A stretch of 36,456 bases of DNA from Paracoccaceae bacterium (GTDB lineage Bacteria > Pseudomonadota > Alphaproteobacteria > Rhodobacterales > Rhodobacteraceae). Numbering within the stretch: the stretch's first letter is position 1; the number at the start of each line of letters is the position of its first letter. The notes under the pieces were generated by a model. That model had not been told where the DNA came from. It made no database searches and saw only the letters and a program-made list of their open reading frames with translations. Positions 7,552 through 15,375 of this stretch are shown piece by piece. A program made the translations under genes and the position numbers. Location of the stretch: assembly GCA_007129775.1 (NCBI GenBank), contig SKUV01000260.1, positions 1-36,456 of the forward strand, read 5' to 3'.

Positions 7552-9021
7552 TCAGAGCGTGATGCGGTTGAGCAGATGAAACAGCCCCGCCGACAGCAGC
7601 GCCGCCGCCGGCACGGTGACCACCCAGGCCGCGATGATGGTCAGGAAATGCGACCGGCGGACCAGCTTGCGCCGCGCCCGTTCCTCTATCGGCAGGCCGC
7701 CGGTGCCACGATCCTTGCGCAGAACGTTCTCGGCATACCATTCGCGAAAGAACCCGACGCCGAAGATTCCGCCGATGGCGATATGGGTCGAACTCACGGG
7801 CAGGCCCAGCCACGAGGCGATGATCACCGTGATCGCCGCCGCCAGCGCCACGCAATAGGCTCGCATGGCGTTGAGCTTGGTGATCTCGCTGCCCACCATC
7901 CGGATCAGCTTGGGGCCGAACAGGATCAGCCCCACCGACAGGCCCACCCCGCCGATCAGCATGACCCAGAGCGGGATGGTCACCCGGTCCGCGCCTTCGC
8001 CCTCCTGCACCGCATGCACAATCGCGGCGAGCGGGCCCACTGCGTTGGCCACATCGTTGGCGCCATGGGCAAAGGACAACAGGCCCGCCGAAAACACCAG
8101 CGGGATCGCGAAAAGCGCCTTGAGCGAGCGGTTCCGGTTTTCGAGCCCCTCGCTCTGGCGCGCGATCACCGGACGCATGGCGAAGGTCATCGCCACGCCG
8201 ACAACCACCCCGATCAGAACGGCGGTGCCAAGGTCGATCCGCACGATCCGGTTCACGCCCTTGATCGCCAGATAGGTGGCGAAAGTGCCCGCCATCACCC
8301 CGATCAGCACCGGCACCCAGACCCGCGCTGCCGCGATCTTGTCGGGCACATAGATGATGCGGGCATTGATGAAGGCCAGAAACGCCGCCGCGATCACCCC
8401 ACCCATGAGGGGCGAGATCACCCAGCTTGCCGCGATGGCCGCCATCGTGGGCCAGTTCACCGCCGCGAACCCGGCCGCGGCGATCCCTGCCCCCATCACA
8501 CCGCCAACGATGGAATGGGTGGTCGAGACCGGCGCGCCGATCAGGGTGGCGAGGTTGATCCACAGCGCCGCGGCCAGCAACGCGCCCATCATCGCCCATA
8601 TGAAGGTCTGCCCGTCGGCCACGCTTTCGGGCGCGATGATCCCGCGCGACACGGTGCCGACCACCTCGCCGCCCGCCAGCAGCGCGCCGGCGGTTTCGCA
8701 GATCGCCGCGATCACCAGCGCACCGCCCAGCGTCAGGGCGCGCGCGCCCACCGCCGGGCCCATGTTGTTGGCCACATCGTTGGCCCCGATGTTCAGCGCC
8801 ATATAGGCGCCGATAACCGCGGCGATGACGACCACATAGCCCATCGGCTCGCCACCCGCGAAGACCATCGCGGCCAGCCCGACCACCACCATGAAGGCCA
8901 GCGCGATGCCGGGTGCGACCAGCGGGCGTGCCACCGACTGGGTCGCCAGTTCCAGTGCCCCGATCCGCCCGAGGTCGGTATCGAGGGTCTTGACGGGTTT
9001 GTCCGGGGAGATCTGGGTCAC
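7552..9021 (-). CDS. pit: PiT-family inorganic phosphate transporter
   Basis: 489 aa, strongly hydrophobic integral membrane protein with about ten predicted spans. It shows the duplicated signature of PiT permeases: NIGANDVANNMGP (78-90) and AHGANDVANAVGP (near 319-331). Each is followed by a PVSTTHSIVGG / PVSSTHIAIGG loop, the signature of the internal repeat. PiT proteins carry neutral metal-phosphate complexes driven by protons (or sodium in some). The start is GTG at 9021; no better ATG lies nearby. A hydrophilic N-terminal 35 residues precede the first span. It appears monocistronic. Confidence 0.93.
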   Translation of the reverse strand: MTQISPDKPVKTLDTDLGRIGALELATQSVARPLVAPGIALAFMVVVGLAAMVFAGGEPMGYVVVIAAVIGAYMALNIGANDVANNMGPAVGARALTLGGALVIAAICETAGALLAGGEVVGTVSRGIIAPESVADGQTFIWAMMGALLAAALWINLATLIGAPVSTTHSIVGGVMGAGIAAAGFAAVNWPTMAAIAASWVISPLMGGVIAAAFLAFINARIIYVPDKIAAARVWVPVLIGVMAGTFATYLAIKGVNRIVRIDLGTAVLIGVVVGVAMTFAMRPVIARQSEGLENRNRSLKALFAIPLVFSAGLLSFAHGANDVANAVGPLAAIVHAVQEGEGADRVTIPLWVMLIGGVGLSVGLILFGPKLIRMVGSEITKLNAMRAYCVALAAAITVIIASWLGLPVSSTHIAIGGIFGVGFFREWYAENVLRKDRGTGGLPIEERARRKLVRRSHFLTIIAAWVVTVPAAALLSAGLFHLLNRITL

Positions 9022-9131
9022 GCCTGGCCCTGCTGCGGCGGTCTTGTCATGGAACCGTTACAATCCGACGGACCCTTAGCGCCGAACCGACGGCGCGGCA
9101 AGCCTGCGCGGCTCTAGCAGGCAGTCCCGGC

Positions 9132-9644
9132 TCAGATCGCCCGCAGCAGCGCCTTCAGATCCGGCTCCTGAACCATTTTCGCCGCGCGCGACGGTGTGAC
9201 CCATTTGCGCCTGCGCTGCCCGGCTTCCTTGAAATCGTCGTCGATGCCCGTCACGTCCACCCGGTAAACATACACCTGACACCGCAGCCCGAGGCCGCCG
9301 TCGGTCATCTTGCGGCCGAAATAGCTGCCCACCGGCTCTGCGCTGACGTACCCGCGCACGCCGGCCTCTTCCCACGCTTCGCGCGCGGCGGCTTCGGCGA
9401 GGGTCTTGCCCTTCATCGGCCAGCCCTTTGGCAATATCCAGCGCCCCGTACCGCGCGATGTGATCACAAGCACCTCGCGCCGCTTGCCCTTTTGCCGCAG
9501 GCAAAGGGCCGCGGTCTGCAAATGTGCAGGCCGGCGCAGCATAGGCACAACAAACTGCGCCAGATTCTGGGCGATCGTCTCGTGGATCATCTGTTCGCGC
9601 GCTCTCAGGTCCCTCACAGATAACGACCGATCCTGTTGATTCAA
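9132..9644 (-). CDS. Nudix hydrolase (DIPP-like)
   Basis: 170 aa. The Nudix box runs from about 74 to 96: GWPMKGK, then TLAEAAAREAWEEAGV with the REx2EExG metal-binding core. The first Glu of the canonical motif is replaced by Lys80, common in this alphaproteobacterial subgroup. The lead-in GRWILPKGWP is typical of diphosphoinositol-polyphosphate/diadenosine-polyphosphate hydrolases, so a nucleoside or inositol pyrophosphate substrate is likely but unproven. The start is uncertain: TTG at 9644 opens the frame, while an ATG at 9590 (residue 19) is preceded by GAGAGC and may be the true start. It lies 68 bp after arfB on the same strand. Confidence 0.85.
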   Translation of the reverse strand: MNQQDRSLSVRDLRAREQMIHETIAQNLAQFVVPMLRRPAHLQTAALCLRQKGKRREVLVITSRGTGRWILPKGWPMKGKTLAEAAAREAWEEAGVRGYVSAEPVGSYFGRKMTDGGLGLRCQVYVYRVDVTGIDDDFKEAGQRRRKWVTPSRAAKMVQEPDLKALLRAI

Positions 9645-9712
9645 TGACAGATCGCGCCGCCGGGCAACCGGCGGCAGCAGTTGTGACCGCGTTGCCGCAA
9701 AAGGCGGCGCTT

Positions 9713-10138
9713 TCAGGAATCGTCCTCCTGCACCCGGCCGCGCAGTGACTTGACGCGGCCGCGCGCGGTCTTGGCGGCGATGCGCCGGCGCTGGCTGCCG
9801 AGGGTGGGGCGCGTGGCGATCCGGCGTTTCGGGGCGGCAAGCGCTGCGCGCACCAGTTCGGCCAGCCGTTCGCGCGCGATTTCGCGGTTGCGGGCCTGAC
9901 TGCGCGTGTCCTCTACCCGGATGATCACTGCGCCGTCCTGCGTCCAGCGCCGGCCGGCCAGCCGCCGCAGCCGGGTCTTGACCGGGGCCGGCAGGTTCGG
10001 GCTGCGCGCCGCCTCGAAGCGCAATTCGACCGCGGTGGAGACCTTGTTCACGTTCTGCCCGCCGGGGCCGGAGGCGCGCGTGAAGGTCTCGGTCATCTCC
10101 CAGTCGGCCAGCGTGATGGTGTCATCTATGCGCAGCAT
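9713..10138 (-). CDS. arfB: Ribosome-rescue peptidyl-tRNA hydrolase ArfB
   Basis: 141 aa, matching ArfB/YaeJ length (about 140). The catalytic loop RASGPGGQNVNKV (21-33) holds the GGQ motif (26-28) shared with class I release factors, which hydrolyses the peptidyl-tRNA ester. There is no codon-recognition domain. Instead a Lys/Arg-rich C-terminal tail (about 108-137) is present, which in ArfB inserts into the empty mRNA channel of stalled ribosomes. Start ATG at 10138. It lies 51 nt downstream of a strong hairpin terminator that ends an 18-codon ORF, so its expression may be coupled to that upstream unit. The Nudix gene follows on the same strand. Confidence 0.93.
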   Translation of the reverse strand: MLRIDDTITLADWEMTETFTRASGPGGQNVNKVSTAVELRFEAARSPNLPAPVKTRLRRLAGRRWTQDGAVIIRVEDTRSQARNREIARERLAELVRAALAAPKRRIATRPTLGSQRRRIAAKTARGRVKSLRGRVQEDDS

Positions 10139-10188
10139 GGCTTGTCTTTCGCGGCGTTTCTTTCGGGTGGCCGGCTGTCTCGAAGGAA

Positions 10189-10217
10189 AGGGCCGCCCCG
10201 GCGAACGGAGCGGCCCT
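10189..10217 (-). terminator. Strong intrinsic-terminator hairpin between the small ORF and arfB
   Basis: Read on the minus strand, AGGGCCGCTCCG pairs with CGGGGCGGCCCT (12 bp including one U-G wobble) around the loop TTCGC. TTTCCTT follows. It lies 72 nt past the small ORF stop and 50 nt before arfB. It would end a small transcript from the promoter at 10411, or attenuate arfB. Confidence 0.7.
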
Positions 10218-10289
10218 CACGAGCTTTACAGGAGATGGGCCGGTTAGGAGCCATGGCCCAATCGGATGGTGCGCCCCTCGGGGCTGCCC

Positions 10290-10346
10290 TCAGGCCGCGT
10301 GCCCTCCGACTGTTCCGACACCTCTCTCCAACATCACTCTCGACAC
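10290..10346 (-). CDS. 18-codon ORF with an extreme Shine-Dalgarno sequence
   Basis: GTG at 10346 to TGA at 10290-10292 encodes VSRVMLERGVGTVGGHAA. Directly upstream is GAAAGGAGGTGGTCCAG, which complements the 16S rRNA 3' end over 17 nt with a single wobble and is well spaced from the GTG. The codons AGA (twice), GGA (three times), ACA and TTG are rare for this GC-rich genome, so the RNA sequence rather than the peptide may be under constraint. The ORF has a promoter-like -35 behind the yhhQ stop, and a terminator downstream. I do not recognise the peptide. It could be a leader peptide for arfB, a small protein, or part of an sRNA. Coding status is an inference from the ribosome-binding site. 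Confidence 0.5.
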   Translation of the reverse strand: MSRVMLERGVGTVGGHAA

Positions 10347-10382
10347 TGGACCACCTCCTTTCGACTGGTTGCTGTTAACCTG

Positions 10383-10411
10383 AAGCGTGGCACAGATTTC
10401 GTGTTTGTCAA
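10383..10411 (-). promoter_or_regulatory. Candidate sigma-70 promoter for the small ORF transcript
   Basis: On the minus strand a perfect TTGACA (10411-10406) begins 6 nt after the yhhQ stop codon. A 17-nt spacer leads to ACGCTT (10388-10383), a weak -10. Weak -10 elements with strong TTGAC -35 elements are common in GC-rich alphaproteobacteria. The transcript would start near 10376 and run about 190 nt to the terminator at 10189. Confidence 0.45.
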
Positions 10412-10417
10412 AAGAAA

Positions 10418-11041
10418 TCATGCCGCAGATTGCGTTGCCCCCCGCACGATGAGGCGAAACGGCACCAGCGCAAGCAAAGCGATGGCCAGCTTCACCCCCC
10501 AGTCGGCCACCGCAAGCGACACCCAGAGCGGCACCAGCGGCCCAAAGCCCAGCATCGGCAGCATTTCCCCGGCCCATGAGACATCGTTGCCCGGCTCCAG
10601 CCAGATCAGACTGGCGGAAAAGGCGATGGTGAAGAACAGCGCCGTATCGACTGTGGAGCCGACGAGGGTCGAGGCCAGCGGCGCACGCCACCAAGGACCG
10701 GCGCGCAGCCGGTGAAAGATCGCCACATCCAGCAACTGCGCCGTCAGAAACGCGATGCCCGAGCCCATCGCGATGCGCAGCGTCACCAGCGGGCCGAATT
10801 CGCCCACGATCTGGGTGCCGATCAGCGAACAGGCAACGCCTGTGGCGAAACCCGCCCAGACCACCTTGCGCGCGGCGGCGGGGCCATAGAGCCGGTTCAT
10901 CAGATCGTTGACGAGAAAGGCGAGCGGATAGGTAAAGGCGCCCCATGTCAGCCATTGGCCGAACAGGAATTGCACGCCGATATTGGAGGCCACGACGATC
11001 GCGGCCATGGCAAGGATGCCGGGCAGATAGGTGCGGGACAT
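10418..11041 (-). CDS. yhhQ: Queuosine precursor transporter, YhhQ/VUT family
   Basis: 207 aa from the ATG at 11041, preceded by GGAAAAGATC. An in-frame GTG at 11095 would add 18 polar residues and is less likely. The protein has about six hydrophobic spans and the family motifs TYPLAFLVNDLMNRLYGP (36-53), GSGIAFLTAQLLDVAIF (92-108), STLVGSTVDTALFF (124-137) and VADWGVKLAIALLALVPFR. YhhQ imports preQ0/preQ1 for queuosine synthesis in tRNA. I searched the 5' region by eye for a preQ1 riboswitch and saw none. The next gene upstream is a lipoprotein gene read the same way, 116 bp off. Confidence 0.9.
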   Translation of the reverse strand: MSRTYLPGILAMAAIVVASNIGVQFLFGQWLTWGAFTYPLAFLVNDLMNRLYGPAAARKVVWAGFATGVACSLIGTQIVGEFGPLVTLRIAMGSGIAFLTAQLLDVAIFHRLRAGPWWRAPLASTLVGSTVDTALFFTIAFSASLIWLEPGNDVSWAGEMLPMLGFGPLVPLWVSLAVADWGVKLAIALLALVPFRLIVRGATQSAA

Positions 11042-11157
11042 GATCTTTTCCGTTTTGGCAAGGTGGTCGGAGACTTGGTCGCCGGCAGGCGACACGCCCC
11101 TCTAGCGCCTTGCCGCGGCGGGATCAAGCGGCAGGTGCCGCGGCCGGCGCGCGCGCC

Positions 11158-12069
11158 TCAGCGGCCGATGCGGTATTCCACCCATTCGGTGGGCATCGCC
11201 GGGTTGCGGTTGTCATCCGAAATCATGGTCAGCACCAGCGCGCCCTGCCCGTCGCGCCAGACGGCAAGCCCTTCGAGGTTGCCATAGCGCCCGCGCGGGG
11301 TTTCCAGCACCACCTCGCCGCCGGTGATCGCGTCCTCACCGATGGCAAAACGGCGCACGCGGCTGCTGAACCCCAGAACCGGGACGAAATTGCGCTCCAG
11401 CAGATAGAACGCCCCGTCGGGGCCGAAGGCCGCACCGACGGGCAGATAAAGCATGGTGCGGGTGATGCGCAGCCGGTCGTCCCATGCCCCGTCGCGAAAG
11501 CGATAGACGGGATGGTCCCCGGCGCTCCAGCCACGGGGCGGCATCTCGGGCGTGGCGTAGATCGTACCGTTGGCGTCCATCGCCATCGCCTCGATCCCGA
11601 GGTTGTTGCGCAGGCGGGCGAAATCGGGGTGGCGGGGCAGCGCCTGCCCGGGGCCGCCCAGCCTGTCATAGACCTTGACGCGGTGGTCACGCTCGAAAGC
11701 GACGAAGATGCGGCCGTCGCGCGCCACCACCACCGATTCCGCGTCGGCGTCATCGTTGCGCAGGGGTTCACCGGCGGCATTGCGCAAGGGTTCGAACGCG
11801 TCCAGACGGACAGCCGTTATGCGCCCGGCGCCATCGCGTTGCAGGCTTCCCCGCCCGATCCGGCCATTGTCGGTGACAGTGACGAAGCCGCGCCCGTCAG
11901 TCATGTGCAGACCCGAGAACTCGCCGAATTCGGGCAGATCGCTGCGCCAGACATGGCGCCCGACAAACACCGCCGCGCCGGCATCATCCGCCCGCGCGCC
12001 GTCGGCCGGCAGAGAGGCGCCGCCGGCCGCACATGCGGCCAGCAGGGACAGGGCAAGCAGGGCCCTCAT
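11158..12069 (-). CDS. Phytase-like (esterase-like activity) lipoprotein
   Basis: 303 aa. It begins with a short hydrophobic signal ending in a lipobox, LLAAC (9-13), so Cys13 is probably lipidated and the protein sits in the envelope. The remainder is a beta-propeller-like protein of the phytase-like domain family (esterase-like activity of phytase): GEFSGLHMTDGRGFVTVTD (49-67), DAESVVVARDGRIFVAFE (108-125), NNLGIEAMAMDANGTIYATPE (near 154-174) and NLEGLAVWRDGQGALVLTMISDDN (near 266-289), a repeated layout with acidic metal-site residues. Substrate unknown. The ATG at 12069 overlaps the mepA TGA (ATGA), implying co-translation with the murein endopeptidase. Confidence 0.82.
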   Translation of the reverse strand: MRALLALSLLAACAAGGASLPADGARADDAGAAVFVGRHVWRSDLPEFGEFSGLHMTDGRGFVTVTDNGRIGRGSLQRDGAGRITAVRLDAFEPLRNAAGEPLRNDDADAESVVVARDGRIFVAFERDHRVKVYDRLGGPGQALPRHPDFARLRNNLGIEAMAMDANGTIYATPEMPPRGWSAGDHPVYRFRDGAWDDRLRITRTMLYLPVGAAFGPDGAFYLLERNFVPVLGFSSRVRRFAIGEDAITGGEVVLETPRGRYGNLEGLAVWRDGQGALVLTMISDDNRNPAMPTEWVEYRIGR

Positions 12070-12968
12070 GGCGCGGCCAGCACCCCGGCGCAGGATTGCG
12101 GCAGATCGGCCATGGTGAACTGGCGCGGGTGGCGAGGCCGCGGGGCGGGCGGCGGCGCGTCGGGATCACGCGGCGGCGGGTTCAGAAAATCGGTCACCCA
12201 CCACATCAGCGTGTCGTCACAGCCGTCGCCGCCGTTCGACAGCTCCGCCACCGTGGGCGTCTGGGTCACGCATTCGCGCGACCCGGCCGGGCATCGCAGC
12301 CGGACGTGGAAATGAAAGTGATGGCCCGAAAAGGGGCGGATCTTTTGCAGCCATGCCCGGTCGGCCCGGGTGGCGGTGCTGCACATCTCGATCTTGACGG
12401 CGGCGGCGACAAAGATGCGATCCACCCGCGGGTCGCTGGCGGCGACGCGCAACAGCGCATGGTGCCGCGGGGTCCAGTTGGAATTGATGCTGCGCTGATC
12501 GTCGCTGCGCACCGAGATCGACGATATCCGCTCGCGCTCGGCCCGGCTCAGGTTAAGCCGCGCCGGCGGCAGCATCCAGATATCGGCATCCAGCCCGATC
12601 TGGTGGCTGGCATGGCCCGAGGTCATCGGCCCGCCGCGCGGCTGGCTGATATCGCCGATATAAAGCCCGTTCCAGCCGATGCGCTGGGCCTCGCCGCTCA
12701 GCCAGATCAGATAGTCGATCATGTCGGGATGGCCCCAGTTGCGGTTGCGCGACAGCCGCATCGCCTGCCAGCTCGGCCCCGTTTCCGGCAGTTGCACCAG
12801 CCCCGCGGCGCAGCCGCGCGCATAGCTGCCGATGGCGGCGGGGGCCTGCTGCGAGGCCGTGGGTTTCGCACCGAACAACCGGTTCGCCAGTTCCTGCGCC
12901 GCCCCCTGCGCCGGCAGGGTCAGCGCCAGCGCCAGCGCCGCGATCAGGATGCGGATGCCTGCTGCCAT
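12066..12968 (-). CDS. mepA: Penicillin-insensitive murein endopeptidase MepA
   Basis: 300 aa with a Sec signal peptide (hydrophobic 5-20, AQG-A cleavage near 23-24), so periplasmic. LAS-family metallopeptidase: GGPMTSGHASHQIGLDADIW (112-131) contains the H-x6-D zinc pair (H122/D129), and HHFHFHVRLRCP (near 216-227) supplies the last His ligand. It cleaves D-Ala-meso-DAP crosslinks in peptidoglycan. The Pro-rich tail (about 265-285) is an extension. SD GAGAAAGGG lies upstream of the ATG at 12968. It overlaps the UMF1 permease gene by 25 bp and the lipoprotein gene by 4 bp, so the three form one operon. Confidence 0.93.
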   Translation of the reverse strand: MAAGIRILIAALALALTLPAQGAAQELANRLFGAKPTASQQAPAAIGSYARGCAAGLVQLPETGPSWQAMRLSRNRNWGHPDMIDYLIWLSGEAQRIGWNGLYIGDISQPRGGPMTSGHASHQIGLDADIWMLPPARLNLSRAERERISSISVRSDDQRSINSNWTPRHHALLRVAASDPRVDRIFVAAAVKIEMCSTATRADRAWLQKIRPFSGHHFHFHVRLRCPAGSRECVTQTPTVAELSNGGDGCDDTLMWWVTDFLNPPPRDPDAPPPAPRPRHPRQFTMADLPQSCAGVLAAP

Positions 12969-14311
12969 GCCTCGTCCCTTTCTCCGTCGGGTTTGACCCA
13001 GATTAGCAGCACAAGCCCGATTAGAAAAAGCCCGATCAGCGGCAGAACGCCCATCCGCTGGCTTTCGGTGATCTGGGTGGCCAGCGCCACCGTCGCAGGC
13101 GCCAGAAAAGCAGTGGCCTTGCCCGAGAGCGCATAAAGCCCGAAAGCCTCGGTCATCCGCGCGGGATTGGCCTGCCGCACCATCATGTTGCGCGAGGCAG
13201 CCTGCAGCACCCCGCCCCCCGCGCCGATCACGCCGCCGCAGATGAAAAAGACGATATCGGGCCAGTCAGAGCCTTCGGCGACCGGGATCAGCAGGACCAT
13301 CGTGCGGTCGGTCGTCACCACGACAGAACAGACCGCGATCAGCGACAGGATCGCCACGATGATCACCGGCTTCGGCCCGAAGGCCCGGTCGGCCCGCCCG
13401 CCCAGCCAGCAAAAGACCGCCCCGGTCAGCGCCGCGGTGATCCCGAAGATGCCCAGCATCGTCACCGACCAGCCCAGCACACCGGCCGCATAGATGCCGC
13501 CGAAGGCGAAGACCCCGTTCAACGCATCGCGATAGAACATGCTGGAGCCCAGATAGGCCAGCAGGCTGGGGTATTGCGGCAGCCGTCGCAGGGTGCGCCA
13601 CAAGTCCGCCAGACCCTGCCGCACCACGCCCTTGCGCGGGGGCGACGGGGGGCGCACCGGCTCTGGCACCCACAGGAAAAACGGGATCACGAAGACCAGA
13701 TACCACAGGGCCGAAAACGGCCCCACCGCGCGCGTGCCCTCGCGCGCCTCGGCATCCAGCAGGCCGAACCCCGGCTCCAGCCCGAAAAACGTCCGGCCAG
13801 TGTCGCCCTCGGCCAGGAAGGCGAGCATCATCACCAGCGACACCATCCCCCCGACATAGCCGAAGGCCCAGCCGGAGCCCGAGATCCGGCCCAGTTCGAC
13901 GCGCGGGCCGAGGCTCGGCAGAAACGCATTGGTGAAGATGATGCCGAATTCCAGCCCGATCATGCCGATGGCAAAGGCCAAAAGCACGATCCAGAGCGCC
14001 TCCATCTCCGGCACCGCCCACCAGAGCCCGAAGGCACCGACCACATACAGCACCGACCACAGCACGATCCACGGCCGCTTGGGCCCCCCGCTGTCGGCGA
14101 TCGCCCCCAGAACCGGGGCGAGCATCGCAATCACCGCGCCGGTCAGCGCCAGCATCCAGCCCCAAAGCTGCTGCCCCGTCACCGGATCGGGTGCCACCGA
14201 GGCTGCGAAATAGGGGGCGAAGATGAAGGTCAGCAACAGGGTGTTATAGGGCTGGTTGGCCCAGTCGAAGAAAAACCACCCCCAGATGCGCCGCTTTTCT
14301 GCGCTTTTCAT
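12944..14311 (-). CDS. MFS transporter, UMF1/Atg22-like family
   Basis: 455 aa, about twelve membrane spans. The N-terminal WGWFFFDWANQPYNTLLLTFIFAPYF (10-35) is the signature of the UMF1/Atg22-like branch of the major facilitator superfamily. GAIADSGGPKRPW (69-81) and LGGRADRAFGPKP (near 304-316) are the two loop-2/3-type motifs, and SRNMMVRQANPARMTEAFGLYALSGK (near 371-396) is also typical. Yeast Atg22 exports amino acids from the vacuole; bacterial substrates are unknown. Its overlap with mepA hints at a link with cell-wall fragments, which is speculation. The ATG at 14311 has AAAAGGGG upstream. Confidence 0.86.
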   Translation of the reverse strand: MKSAEKRRIWGWFFFDWANQPYNTLLLTFIFAPYFAASVAPDPVTGQQLWGWMLALTGAVIAMLAPVLGAIADSGGPKRPWIVLWSVLYVVGAFGLWWAVPEMEALWIVLLAFAIGMIGLEFGIIFTNAFLPSLGPRVELGRISGSGWAFGYVGGMVSLVMMLAFLAEGDTGRTFFGLEPGFGLLDAEAREGTRAVGPFSALWYLVFVIPFFLWVPEPVRPPSPPRKGVVRQGLADLWRTLRRLPQYPSLLAYLGSSMFYRDALNGVFAFGGIYAAGVLGWSVTMLGIFGITAALTGAVFCWLGGRADRAFGPKPVIIVAILSLIAVCSVVVTTDRTMVLLIPVAEGSDWPDIVFFICGGVIGAGGGVLQAASRNMMVRQANPARMTEAFGLYALSGKATAFLAPATVALATQITESQRMGVLPLIGLFLIGLVLLIWVKPDGERDEAWQQASAS

Positions 14312-14413
14312 GCCTGCCCCTTTTCCACCCGGTCAGGGAACGCGAAACGGCGCGCCGGTGCAATTCACAAACGCCACGGGCGCGGGCGTGGCGCGCGCCT
14401 CGTGTCCCGGCCG

Positions 14414-14998
14414 TCACGGCTTGGCAGCAGTCCCGGGGCTGCCGGTGTCTTGGGGTGTGACCTCGGGCGGCCATGGGCGCAGGGCCTCGGCCGCGATCCA
14501 GGCCGTCACCCAATCCGGCATCGGCGGGCTATCGGCGGTATGGCCCATCGCCGCGATGGCCCGCGCCGGCGCCACGATGCCGCCCGGCGCGGTGACCGCA
14601 CCGCGGGCCAGCATCTGCGTGGTGCAGATCCCGCGCCGCCAGAGCGACTGATCCACATAGAAGAAACGCTCATCCCAGCCGACCAGCCGGCTGACCATGT
14701 CGAGCCTGTCGAAGGCGCGCACCCGCTGGCGGTAGCGCACCGACACCCCGGCCAGCGCCGCACCCCAGCCCTGTGCGCGCATCGCGTCGGCAAGCCCCAT
14801 CCGCGCGAAGGCCGGCACCCGGCCCATATCAAAGAGCGTCAGCGTGCGCCCGTTGTTCAGCTCGGCCCACGGGTCCAGATCCCACGGCCAGCAGATGTGC
14901 CGCGAGCGGTGCACCGCGAACAGGGGCAGTGGCGGCGCGCGGCGCGCGCGCCAGATGTGAAAACCGAAGCGGAAAAGCGGATACATGGGACGCGGCAT
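14414..14998 (-). CDS. Thioesterase-like hotdog protein
   Basis: 194 aa from the ATG at 14998; a second ATG at 14986 is possible. The frame is open much further upstream, but that part runs into the inverted-repeat element and is not homologous-looking. LDPWAELNNGRTLTLFDMGR (41-60) matches the DxxxHxNNxxYxxxxE-type motif of 4HBT/Them6-like acyl-CoA thioesterases, though His is replaced by Glu, a variation seen in Them6-like proteins. Beta-strand pattern VSVRYRQRVRAFDRLDMVSRLVGWDERFFYVDQSL follows. Substrate and activity are unproven. No good Shine-Dalgarno is visible at either start. Confidence 0.7.
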   Translation of the reverse strand: MPRPMYPLFRFGFHIWRARRAPPLPLFAVHRSRHICWPWDLDPWAELNNGRTLTLFDMGRVPAFARMGLADAMRAQGWGAALAGVSVRYRQRVRAFDRLDMVSRLVGWDERFFYVDQSLWRRGICTTQMLARGAVTAPGGIVAPARAIAAMGHTADSPPMPDWVTAWIAAEALRPWPPEVTPQDTGSPGTAAKP

Positions 14999-15058
14999 CG
15001 CAAGGCCGGCCCGACGCGTCAAGCCTGCCTTGGCGTCAGGTCGCGCGGGGCGTCCCTG

Positions 15059-15375
15059 AACAGGCTGCTGAAAAACTGGATCGAGCAATTGTCTGCAAGG
15101 AAACTGCTTCTGTGCTGACATCCGGTCGGGGCGAAGAGGGCCGCGACCGACCCTGGCAGGGCGCGTCGGACCGTTGGTAAGGGTGCGCTTTATGCCTGCC
15201 AAGCAACTCCAAGTGTTGTGGAAGGCGAGACGTTGCAATGCGCCCTCCCGAGGGGAGGGTCGGGCGCTGGCCGGGCTGGCCGCCCGGGCGGGGCACTTGG
15301 CCAGCGTAGCGCAGACCAGTTTCCCGATGCCGACGACGAAACCGGCGTGGCGGGAGACTTTCGCAACAGCCTGTT
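15059..15375. mobile_element. 317-bp IS remnant or MITE-like element with terminal inverted repeats
   Basis: The left end aacaggctgctgaaaaact (15059-15077) and the reverse complement of the right end, aacaggctgttgcgaaagt (15375-15357), agree at 14 of 19 positions. The first nine bases are identical. The ends resemble those of common transposons (possibly IS1182-like; family uncertain). There is no transposase-sized ORF inside. A perfect 7-bp hairpin (ccctccc/gggaggg, 15243-15259) lies in the interior. No clear target duplication is visible. The right end supplies the last two bases of the malic enzyme TAA stop. This accounts for most of the gap between the thioesterase and the malic enzyme. 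Confidence 0.55.

Noticed and set aside
7114..9117. 667-codon plus-strand open frame across sfsA and the phosphate transporter
   Set aside because: It is antisense to an unambiguous PiT permease and the translated sequence is a low-complexity His/Asp/Arg/Gln mix.
10254..10378. Plus-strand open frame across the small-gene region
   Set aside because: It has no ribosome-binding site and its sequence is the complement of the strong SD and ORF on the minus strand.
11042..11157. preQ1 riboswitch upstream of yhhQ
   Set aside because: I looked for the CUA-loop hairpin and A-rich tail of preQ1-I near the ATG and did not see them.
15036..15296. 86-codon minus-strand open frame in the inverted-repeat element as a transposase fragment
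   Set aside because: No transposase motif such as a DDE context is visible. The reading frame looks like chance in a short element, although its tail resembles sequence encoded by IS ends.
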